Below the pieces are notes generated by a model. It did not search any database. It saw only the letters and a list, made by a program, of their open reading frames with translations, and was not told the origin of the DNA. Positions 32,701-43,080 of a stretch of DNA of 64,000 nucleotides are shown piece by piece. The number at the start of each line of letters is the position of its first letter. Position 1 is the stretch's first letter. Source of the stretch: Umbilicaria muhlenbergii. Lineage: Eukaryota > Ascomycota > Lecanoromycetes > Umbilicariales > Umbilicariaceae. Location of the stretch: the NCBI GenBank assembly GCA_000611775.1, contig KK106983.1, forward strand, positions 3,034,808 through 3,098,807, given 5' to 3'. The position numbers were made by a program, and so were the translations under genes.

Positions 32701-33650
32701 TTGCGTCCACTGGTATTTGATCTTCTCTATCAACTTCAAGCAGCGCAGAATGCTTCTCGACAATCTGCTGGTGTTAGCCAGAAAACGCAGAGGTGTCTAA
32801 ACTGTCACCATGACTCACCAGTGTCGACAGCGGCTTTGTGGGTCTCAGCTCATAAAGGCTGACCACAGCATATTTCTTCAACTGGAATTTAAATTCCGAT
32901 GTTAGTCTCATCAGCGAATCGCTGTTACTTTGCAAGGCGCTGACAAGCTTGGAAGTGGGTGCATTGGTGACTCCTTCAGCGACCTTGGTAAGAATGCTGG
33001 CGTAATTTGCTTTCTCACTGCCTCGATGCGGTGTACCGAGGAAGAAGATGCCAATCGTGCGTTCATATATGCTCTTGTACTGGTCTTCTATACGCGCGGA
33101 AAACAAGGCCTGGCATAAGAACTGTCAGCGCCGACTTCCCTATTCTGCTTCAAGCGCAATGTACCTGCTTCACAATGATACCACCAAGCGAGTGTGCGAT
33201 AAAAATAAGAGGCCTCTGCATCTCCTGTTGCCGGTATTTCAATCTCTGTGTTGTTTCCGGAGTCATTCCAAGCGACCTACATCATCATCTTCCCGCTTGT
33301 CGATCAAGCTGCTGAGTAGATCTCTTGCATGATCGACTATATCTCCTGTTGTATTTCCGAACGCGGCGGCAGCGTTGTATCCAAAGCTCATGACGCGTGC
33401 ACCAGGAACATCCAGCGGAAGGAAGTCCTTGAGCCAGAACGCTTTGGTGGTAGGTTCAGTCCATGTTTTTGTCGGATCACCATTCAGCCCGTGGACAGCG
33501 ACGATGCTAGAGGACGAACGAGATTAGGCTTGCCTAATCCAACAGCAGATGGTGGAAAAACTCGAAACCGTACTCGACTTGAAGTGCCTCAGCCTCCCCA
33601 GCTGGCGCCTTGCCGGCTGCTGCAGTCGGGGCTACGACTGTTAACCCCAT
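29792..33650 (-). CDS. NOD-like receptor: alpha/beta-hydrolase (lipase-like) - NB-ARC - TPR
   Basis: Seven exons (33650-33574, 33506-33281, 33245-33165, 33109-32819, 32767-32590, 32509-32302, 32246-29792), all phases consistent, about 1171 residues. Exon 3 may instead start at 33215, since the first choice gives a 35-nt intron. The N-terminal effector is a lipase-like hydrolase: VDIVAVHGLNGDPTKTW, IAHSLGG (Ser about 120), GIFFLGTPHRGS, and DASHSDMCKFAARESDVY. The NB-ARC has Walker A GLGGSGKT (about 334), Walker B LLIIDNADD (about 400), GIILVTTRN, and MHPLVHAW (about 637). From about 720 follow some ten 42-residue kinesin-light-chain-type TPRs (GEEHPETLARMAELAKYY style). Fungal NLRs of this build act in non-self recognition and incompatibility. 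It looks complete. Confidence 0.88.
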
Positions 33651-33855
33651 ATCAATGAAAGCGTTGCCCTCCAAATGAGTGAACGTGATCGTATTCTCTC
33701 TGTTGACTATCTGAAGCCGGTGATGGTAGAACCGGATGAATGATTTGCAGAGAGGATAATATTACTAAGGGGGATAAATGAGCGAGACTGTGCCGCACGG
33801 ACTACGGAGCGAGCTGCAGGGATCAGGGCAGGGAGATGAATTTCCGCCCCAATCT

Positions 33856-33907
33856 ACTTGTGGCCGCACAGAAGCCGGCTAAAAGCTTTGAGCAGATTTG
33901 CAACATC
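33856..33907 (+). repeat. Duplicated exon fragment, right copy
   Basis: Short copy of the surface-protein exon at 28,783-28,835. It lies about 200 bp beyond the NOD-like receptor start and exactly at the change from GC-balanced to AT-rich sequence. Confidence 0.55.
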
Positions 33908-34848
33908 AATTCATCTTGTCTTATCAAGTTTTCCTTGAAAGAACTTCTTCATCATACTGACAGTAGACAGACAAAGCCCTTGCAAACTTACTCTGAATAA
34001 ATCACTGCTTTCTCAAGTAAAGAATCCTCTCTCCATATCATGACCTTGAAGATGTACTAAACATGTTTGTAAATCTCATCTTTGGTAAGAGGTTAGAACT
34101 CTATAAATTTCTTTAACATCAGTGATTTGCTATTGTATACCCTGAAAAGTTTCAAAATGCTACTTTTTCCCTCAAACTCAATTATTTTTTAGTTTATACC
34201 CCTTCCTCAGAATAGAGATCTATAGACTAATTTTAAGTGTTTAATTTATATGTTTCAGGCTTAAATGTCTTTGAAAGCTCTGTTTTTGACTGCTCTTCTT
34301 GCAGTGAATATGAAGTACCCCTCACCCGCGCCCTCCTGTCAAAAAAAAAAAATAAAGCACGTCATTTGCGGTTGAATAGTTAAAAAATAACTCATAGACT
34401 ACATCAACTGTAGTATTTCTTTGAATTTCATTAAGTTAAAAGAACAGTTCTGACAATGAGAGGTTTAAGAAAACTTTTTAAGTGTTAAAGAAACATCTGA
34501 CAAGAAGGAAAAAACTCAATTGTAAGAGAAAGTGCTTGAGAAAAGAGGAAGTAACTTGAAGATTACATGTAACAAGCTTTAAGATTTTCAAGAAGAAGTT
34601 AAAGTTTGTATAATGTCAATGAAGTGAAGATTAAGATCTTGTTAATTAATTTATTTTATGCTTTTAAACATTAATTACATGATGAGGGTATAGAATAAAA
34701 AATAACTGAGTTTAAGAAAGAAAGTGACATTTTAAAACTTTTCAAAATATATATAAGCAGATTATCACTTTAACATCATTTACCTCCTGTTTAAGAATAA
34801 AAACTAATTACTTAAGATCAAGGTTTTTATCTTCTCAGGTTATTGATT
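33908..34848. other. Start of AT-rich block, no gene
   Basis: About 940 bp of AT-rich sequence without a reading frame of note on either strand. It contains an A-run near 34,345 (aaaaaaaaaaat). No repeat shared with the rest of the block was found by eye. It is probably eroded transposon sequence. Confidence 0.4.
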
Positions 34849-34855
34849 TGTGAGC

Positions 34856-35310
34856 TGTGAGCATTCAGTGTACAGAACTCATCAGGTGTTAGTTCAGAAT
34901 AGAAAAAATTATATTTAACAACAGCATGACCTTGTGAAGGTAACTTTCACTAGTGAATCAATCTCATGAGGGAGCTCAGTCAATAGACATCACTCTCAGC
35001 ATTTCATGAAAGTGATTAAAGAAGTTAACATCATTGATGACATCTCATAAAGATGTGATTCAGTAATGAACACCTCATGAAGACAGCTTCACTGAGGTGA
35101 CTGCTTCATGAGATCTTCCTCAGGCAGGCTAACTTCAGAAGGAATATATTATGAGGTTAAAACATGTCTCACTTTTTTTCTTAACAATAATTCTCTACCT
35201 ACTAGCAATATCATATTATTGTGAATCATCAATTATAAGTTTAAGTCATTATTGTCACATAGCTTCATAATTCCTTAATTAAGATATTACCTCACAGTAG
35301 TACACTTACA
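34856..35310 (+). repeat. Element A 5' LTR (455 bp)
   Basis: Begins TGTGAGCATTC and ends ACACTTACA (TG...CA). It matches 41622-42056 plus 48659-48678, and the LTR of element C at 48684-49131. Confidence 0.88.
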
Positions 35311-38300
35311 GTTTTATTGCTTCAATTCATTGTAAGAATGCTGTTCAGCAAGAATGATTAAAAGCTCATGAGCTCCTCAATCAACCTTCACAACAATTTC
35401 ACAAACTACTTCAGAAACTTCATAAGCAACAGTTAATGATGATTTTATCATTTTTAACTCTCAGTCATGACACGCCACTTCTACATTCTCTGAGGAGTTC
35501 ATCACAATGAATATCAAAATTCAACTTGTGAAGATTCAACTCATGAGTGAGAAGGAACATACTAGGCAGACTGAGCTTAAAACTTATAAATGATTTACAT
35601 CAGATTTATCTTCAGCTCTGAAACACACCTGCTATGAAAAGTGAGTCAAAGATGAAAACCTTTATCATACAAAGGACTACCCTCACTTTCAGCAGTATGT
35701 ACATCAAATTGAGCACCTTCTCATGAAGCTTCACCTTGAAGAGTCAGATTGATATCTGAACTACAAGATTACAGAGTGATGAGTCACATATTGTGAAAAA
35801 AAGAGCTTAAAAGATACCTGAGAAAGTCAGAAGAACTTTTTAAAGTCTCTTTTAAAAAATTATGATAATCAAGTGTATAACACATGAATGAATTAAATGA
35901 ATTGTCACAAGCTGAGCAGTGAATCTGATGATGAGTATCTTCACAGGTCAGATAAACTTCTGACATAAATAAGAAATGAGATGAAGAATTATCATTAAAT
36001 TCAATTAATGATCTTCTTCAAGGGCTTGAATCACATCATGAAGCAGAAGATTCATGAACACTCTGTGTTTTCAAACTCTCATGAAGATTTGATTACACTC
36101 ATGAAGAAACTTCATCTCAGCATCAGGACTGAAACTCACTCATGAGTAATAATCATGAACAGTGACTTCAGCAGAAGCACCTCTGTGAACATCATGAAGC
36201 AGAAAGATCACAAACTTACAACATTCATCATCATTACATTACATAATTCAGAATCCTCATGAGGAATGTTCTTTAACAGAGACTGCAACTACTGTGATAA
36301 ACATGAACATAAAGAACTGAACTGTCTTAAGAAGAAGTCAAACAACACTGTGAGCAGAACTCTGTCAACTGATTTAGTTAACAATAATAATCATGTCACA
36401 GCAGTCTCTGAGGCTATCATGAAGATCATCATGAAGTTAAAATCAGAGAAGAGTGCATCCTTTAAAACAGAGACATGATTATGACTTGCAGTACATCTTG
36501 CAGGAAAATCACTTTCAGCTGTTCTTAATAATGTTAATGACCTCAATCTCCTTTACAAGAATATTGTGAAGGGCTTATCTTCAGTCTTTAAGATGTTATC
36601 ACTTCATCATGTTGAAGAAGATACCTTGTGAACTTATTTTGTTTATCATGAAGTAGTAAAGGTTCAGGACTCTTTCAGAGTCTGAAAATAAACTTATGAA
36701 TCTTTTACCTCTGCTGACTTAAAGATGCCAGTAATCTTAGAATTATCATGATTACAATGAAATAATCTGAAGGTTGACTTCATCAATCTTACAGTACAGT
36801 GAAGGTCAGATGCAAAGAACTCTTTAATGACTTCATTACTGAAAAAGATCATCATAAAAGGCCTCATGAGAAAACTTAAAAACCTTAAGATAAACTACAT
36901 GATGCAGAGATTGCAGGTGATAAATTTTAATGAATTGAAAAACTTCATGAACCTGATTCTTGAAGCTTACAAGAGCCTCATGAAGATCTTTTTAAAAACT
37001 CAAGTGAAAACTCTGCCTCCTCATCACAAAAGAGATCACTCAATTAATCTGCTGAAGAAAACAACATCATCTTTTGACCTTATGTACAACCTTTTCATGA
37101 AGGAGTTGACTGTATTATGAGAGTATTTGAATATCAACCTCATGAATGAGTTTATTCAGCTGTCATGATCTTTTACAGAAGCATCAGTGTTCTTTGTATT
37201 TAAAAATGATGAAGGCTTGCAGCTCTGCATGAATTATCAGAGGTTAAATGTTATTACTTAAAAGAACTGATACCCTCTATCATTAATTAATGAGATCATG
37301 AATCATGTCTGTGATGCTCAGATCTTTATGAAGATTGATGTCAAAAACACCTATTATCACATTCACATACATGAGGGTGATGAGTGAAAGACAGCCTTTC
37401 ATACTAGATATGAATTGTATGAATATTTAATTATGCTTTTTGAGCTTATCAATGCTCCTGTGAGTTTTCAGTCTTATATTCATGAAGTTCTTCATGAATA
37501 TTTAAACATCTTCATGATTGTATTCCTGAATGATATACTGATTTACTCAATGAAAGAGAGTCAGCATGAACAGCATGTTCAGATTATCTTGAAAGCTCTG
37601 CTCATAACAGAGTTGTTCACAAAGCTTTTTAAATACTTATTTAATGTGAAGCATGTGCCCTTCTTGAGATAAATTATCACAGATACAGGGGTTGAAATGA
37701 AGATGAATCACATATTCATCATTATCAACTGATCAGAGTCAGAAAGTGTGCATGAAGTGTAAACATTTCTGAGCTTCATGAACTTTTATTAAAGGTTCAT
37801 ACAGAGCTTCTTGTGTATCACTGCACCTTTCATGAAGATCATTAAAGGGTTTAATGCAAAATCAAATAAGAAGTTAATCTCACAAAGGGCAGGCTTTCTG
37901 TCTTTGAAGACACAGACTGCCTTTAAAATTCTTATATGAACTTTCACTACTGCTCTGTTCCTGCAGCATTTCAACATCACATTATCAATACAGCTTGAAA
38001 TGAATGCCTCAGGGTATGTGATTTCAGGCATTCTCTCACAAAAGCATCTTGATGAGTGAAGAGTTACAGCCTATTTCTCATGAAAGATGATACTCATGAA
38101 ATGAAAGTATGAAACTCATGATGAAGAACTGCTCATGATAGTTGAGAGTTTTCATCATTAACAGCATTATTTAAAAGGATTCACTCATTCAGTTGAGGTG
38201 CTATCAGATCATTCAAGCTTGTGAAGCTTTATAATTACTCATAAGCTCTCATGAAGACAGATTTAATGAGTGTTGACTTTATCAACTTATAATTTTGTTA

Positions 38301-40499
38301 TCACTTATTGAAAGGGAAATCTGAATTCTGTTAACAGCCCTTTATGAAGACCTGATCATTAATGTGAAGTAGAACAAGAGAATTAAATTAAAAATATTTT
38401 AATGTTGCAACAGATGCTGTTCCTGACAGTAACTTTAATTTCAGTTGAGCTTAAAGATAATTTATTAACTCAAGAGGTACACCTTCATGAGGTATTAATT
38501 ATGAGCACAACAAGTCCTCAGCAGTGAAATCAACAGAAACAGGCCTCTGAGGCTGTTTTAAATAAAAGATCTTATGAGGAGGTTAACATTTTTCTCATTG
38601 AAATGTTACTTGAGTTCTTGCAGATTGATCCCCTCATGAAGCATATGCTGAAACAGATCACTGCTCATGAAGTTAATTCAAGAATGTCAGGTTCTCACTC
38701 ACTCTGATCATGAAAAAATGATCTTTTATACTTTGACTCAGTGCTTTATATACCTCATGTGAAGTCATTATGACTTAAGATTATTAAGAAGCATCATGAT
38801 GAGTCACTTGCAAGTCACCTCATGACAGAGAAAATCTTTGCCCTGATACATGCAAAGTACTACTGACTGAACATGCAGAAGCAAATTCAAAGTTACTGTA
38901 ATTCTTGCCTTATCTGTCAGAGAGTCAGAGTTATTCATGAAAGACAACTTGAATTATTACAGCTCATATTTATTCTGAAGAGACCTTGAGAGGTACTCAT
39001 TCTAAACTTTATAACTGATCTTTCAGAGAGCCATGCTTATGAGGGTGTGTATGATGTCATATTGATGATGATGTGCAAATTCTCAAAAATGGCACATTAT
39101 ATTTCAGCCAGAAAGAACTGAACTGCTGATCAACTCACAGAGACCTTTGTTAAAGAGATTATTAAACTGCATGAAGTCACTCAAGCTTTAATTTCAGATT
39201 ACAGATTTGTTTTTACCTCATGACTCTGAGTCAACCTGATGTTCATGTTGAAGATTAATCACTGATTGAGCACTGCCTTTCATTCACAAACTGATGAGCA
39301 AACTGAATAACAAAATAACACACTGAAACAGTACCTGTGAAGTTATGTCAATTATCAACAGAACAATTGAGCCTCACTTTTAATATTAACTGAGTTTGCA
39401 TACAACATGAGTTTACACTCTTCTACTGAAAAGACACTGTTTGAGGTTGTCTATGACTTCATATTTAGATCAGATATGCTCACTGTGAAGGAACTCATAA
39501 AGTACTCTGCAGTTAAAGAAATTATCACTGAAGCTGAGCAGCTTGTGAAGCATCTTCATAAGACTTAAATAAAAGTCTGCAGAGCTCTTGTGAAGTCTCA
39601 AGAGTATCAAGTTAAACATTATAATCAGTCTCACCTTGATGTGACTTATAAAGTCAGACAGTTAGTCTGATTAAAAGTCAAGAACATAACTCTGAAGTGA
39701 TTTTCATGAAAACTGAATTGACAGTATTATGAACTCTTTCAGATTGTAAAGAAGATTAAGAACATTACTTATCAGCTGAAACTACTGAAGGAACTTTATA
39801 TTCATGATGTGTTTCATGTTAACCTGCTTCACAATCATAAATCATGAGCAGATGAGGATACATCAGAGTTTAAATTACTTCACCTCATGAAGAACTCAGC
39901 TGAAAGGGAGTGAAAGATTAAGATTATAACAACCTCATGAATTGTGATCAGCTCTGAGGATAAACTTGTTTTATAATATCACATTATGTGAAAGAAATTC
40001 TCAAAGATTACTTAAGAGCCTGTGAATAACACCTGCAACTTTAAGAAATTAATTAAAAAGTTTCATGAGGACTTCTCTGAGACTCTGTGAGTCATAATCA
40101 ATGTTGATACATGTTCATGAGGAAATTAAACAAAGGGCTAAGATCTCTTCTGCTCATTAAAGCACTAAACTACTGAAGAACTGAAAATGAAATCACTTCA
40201 TGAAGTCTGAAGGCTCATGAAGGAATGAGTCATGTTGACTTTAATTTATCAAGACTTATTAATTCTTAACATTATGAAGAGATTCAACTCAGAGTTAAAG
40301 TCCTGCAAGAAATAAACTCTCACAGGAGCTGATATTTATCTTTAAAAAAACTTGAACATCTCAATCATCATCAGTTTGTTGCAGTGATATTTCCCTTCAA
40401 TGAAGCCTGTGAGTCTTCACCTTCACAGAGGTGTTGAGTTTAAACAGCAGCTGCAGCAGCTTTATAAGTCTTGCTCACTCAGCATTTTTTCTGCTTACA

Positions 40500-41210
40500 C
40501 GCCTTGCGCGCCTCCTTGTGACCCTCAGGGTCAGGGTTGACTGAGGGCAGAGACAAGAGCAGAGGTGAACTCAGTTCCTGTGAAGAAGATGATGAGGCTG
40601 AAGGTGACAGAGATGAAGCTGCAAATGATTAACAAAAACACTTCATGAAAATGTATCATAAAGTCATACAAAGGAAGATGCAGGTCTTGCTGATGTGCTG
40701 ATGACACTTCATGCACTTGATGATGTGAGGGGAGAGGAAACAATTCTTAAAACAGTTAAGATTGCATCTTGTGATGACAACAACACATGATTCACAGGCC
40801 TGAGGAGGGATGTCCTCAGTCTTTATGATTATTATCATGAAGGTCAGTTGTGAAGCATTCTCATGAAAAGTGATCATGAAGATCACTTATAAACTGTCTC
40901 ATGATCTTGTTCATAATCAGTGAGCTGAACAAGCTGCTGTGAGATGATGTAATCATGAAGCTGAGCCTCTTCATGAAGGGCTACCTCATGAAAGGTTTAA
41001 TTATAAGGGGCTGAGTCAAAGGCCTGCATGAACAGAGGAAACAAACAAGAATCACAGATGATTTGCTTAAGAACATTAATAATGTGATTAATGCAAAGCA
41101 TGATGAGCTGTACTGCTGTTAGTGAAAAGACATCATGAAGGCAAGCATCATGAAGACAAGCATCACAGGAGCAAAACATCATAAAAAGCATCATAAGAAT
41201 CATTATCATG
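40500..41210 (-). other. Antisense cysteine-rich stretch in element A
   Basis: Between the chromodomain-like end and the polypurine tract, the strand opposite to pol has coding-like character. Around 40,656-40,886 it carries closely spaced cysteines in pairs (ACESC, RCNLNC, KCMKC), suggesting a zinc-binding protein. Sequence at 40,490-40,560 keeps CpG and GC content better than the flanks. It is decayed along with the element and is described only as a fossil part. Confidence 0.45.
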
Positions 41211-41607
41211 AACTTACCTGATGAGGGTGAGAGGATTGAAGTTGCAAAAGTTGCTGACAGTGAAAACTCTGACCTTATGACTCATGTGAAGTCATTCATG
41301 ATGCTTAACAAAGTGAATCTGAATGACCTCATGAACAGCTGAACAGGCTTACAAATGAGCAACAATCATCATGAACACTGAGTCAGTGTATAAATTAATC
41401 ATAACTTCACAAACATCTTGTGAAGGGAGACTCTTTTTCTCATTAAGTTTTAATGAGCTTCACAACATATTTTTTTTTACAATTTTAATTTTTTTTTTCT
41501 GATTTACAGGGTCATTTTTTTTACTATTACTGATGCATTGTGAAGTGCTTCTCAGTGAAGGCTTGCAACTGTGAACATCATCATACTCATGAGGGCATGA
41601 GCCTTTG

Positions 41608-41620
41608 AAGGGGGGGGGTA
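41608..41620 (+). other. Polypurine tract of element A
   Basis: gaagggggggggtaa lies directly before the 3' LTR start at 41622, the position expected for the plus-strand primer of an LTR retrotransposon. Confidence 0.75.
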
Positions 41621-41621
41621 A

Positions 41622-42056
41622 TGTGAGCATTCAATGTACAGAACTCATCAGGTGCTAGTTCAAAATAAGAAAAATTATACTTAACAACAGCACAGCCTTG
41701 TGAAGGTAACTTTCATTAGCAAATTAATCTCATGAGAGAGCTCAGTCAATAAACATCACTTTCAGCACTTCATGAAAGTGATTAAAGAAGTTAACATCAT
41801 TGATGACATCTCATGAAGATGTGATTCAGTAATGAACACCTCATGAAGACAGCTTCACTGAGGTGACTGCTTCATGAAATCTTCCTCAAGCAGGTTAACT
41901 TCAGAAGAGATATATTATAAGGTTAAAGCATGTCTCACTTTCTTTCTTAACAATAATTCTCTACCTACTAACAATATTATACTATTGTGAATCATCAACT
42001 ATAAGCTTAAGTCATTATTGTCACATAACTTCATAATTCCTTAGTTAAGATATTAC
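41622..42056 (+). repeat. Element A 3' LTR, main part
   Basis: The first 435 bp of the 3' LTR. The last 20 bp lie at 48659-48678 after the nested element B. 435 + 20 = 455 bp, equal to the 5' LTR, which fixes the insertion point of B exactly. Confidence 0.88.
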
Positions 42057-42489
42057 TGTAACGGGTGATGTCATAGTGACGGGGATAGTACAATCATTCA
42101 ATGAACTATATCAATGTTCATCTAATCACAGTGCTTGGTTCAATGAACTACTGATCACATGTAGACTTGAATAGGCTAGAAGGCAGTAGACTTATGAGAT
42201 TACATTTGATACATGAGTTGAGCACAAGCTCCTAACTATGAATCTACCTGTGATTATATAATACTTTAAAAGACTCATGTGTGACTGTACTGCTTTATGT
42301 GTGTAATCTTACTGCTCAGGGTGCTCATGCCCTGAGCATCATGAGCAGTTGAGTGCTTGAGGTGCTCATGCCCTGAGCATCATGAGCAGTTGAGTGCTTG
42401 AGGTGCTCATGCCCTGAGCATCATGAGCAGTACCACATATACACCTGCTACATGTACTGACAAGGTACTGTTAAGTGAGAGGTGTAACA
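42057..42489 (-). repeat. Element B LTR, 3' copy in element orientation (433 bp)
   Basis: TGTAACGGGTGATG...GGTGTAACA. Contains a 41-bp tandem array. Same length as the partner at 48221-48653. Confidence 0.88.
42312..42432. repeat. 41-bp tandem repeat inside the element B LTR
   Basis: Nearly three units containing ggtgctcatgccctgagc and atcatgagcagttgagtg. Each unit holds an imperfect palindrome (gctcatgccctgagc) that could form a hairpin. The same array occurs in the other LTR at about 48,476-48,596. Confidence 0.8.
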
Positions 42490-42599
42490 CTAGCTTCCTC
42501 CTCAACATTTTCATCCTTGAAAACTCAACCTTTTCTATGCTTTCATTTGATATTAAAAAGAAGAAGTCATTCACTTTCTGTCATTCTCATCTGACTGAT

Positions 42600-43080
42600 T
42601 CAATCATCAAGAATGGATGAACTGTCATGTGAACATGCAGTCACTGCCTAACTGATGGCAAGGAGTGTAAGGTGTCAGATGATTGTGATAAGTGTGATGC
42701 TTGCATCAAGCTGAGCATCTTCTGCGACTTGTTCATATCTTCAGAGGAGATCAATAAGGTGAGTGTGAAGATTCATCACCTGAAAAAGAAAAAGGATGCC
42801 GTCATGACACAAAAGTGAGAGATGAGGGTGAAGAAAGAGAGACTTCACAAACAGATCACTTTCTTAAGAAAGAAACAGTCAGACTTGATCTGTACTGAAC
42901 TTCAGAACATTGAAGAGTTGAAGATGAATGAGCATGCAGCTGCTGTGACTGCTGATTCTTTTATTAAGCCTTCACTCAACTTTCTTGCACTTGAGGCTTT
43001 CAGCTTCAGTGACATGAACTGACTTCCTGCAGGTTTCTTTGATGGAACTGACGCAGTTTCACTGCACAATGAGTGAGATT
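42600..43080 (+). other. Antisense cysteine-rich stretch in element B
   Basis: On the strand opposite to pol, between the end of pol and the 3' LTR, a coding-like stretch has a zinc-cluster-like spacing of cysteines (CSHCLTDGKECKV, then CDKCDACIKLSIFCDL) followed by a Lys/Glu-rich probable coiled coil (VKKERLHKQITFLRKKQ) and ELQNIEELKMNEHAAA. Similar C-x2-C plus coiled-coil proteins are, from memory, common as orphan predictions in fungal genomes. Treated here as a fossil part of element B. Confidence 0.5.

Noticed and set aside
42312-42432. CRISPR-like array
   Set aside because: Units are contiguous tandem repeats without unique spacers, lie in an LTR and recur in the partner LTR of a eukaryotic retrotransposon.
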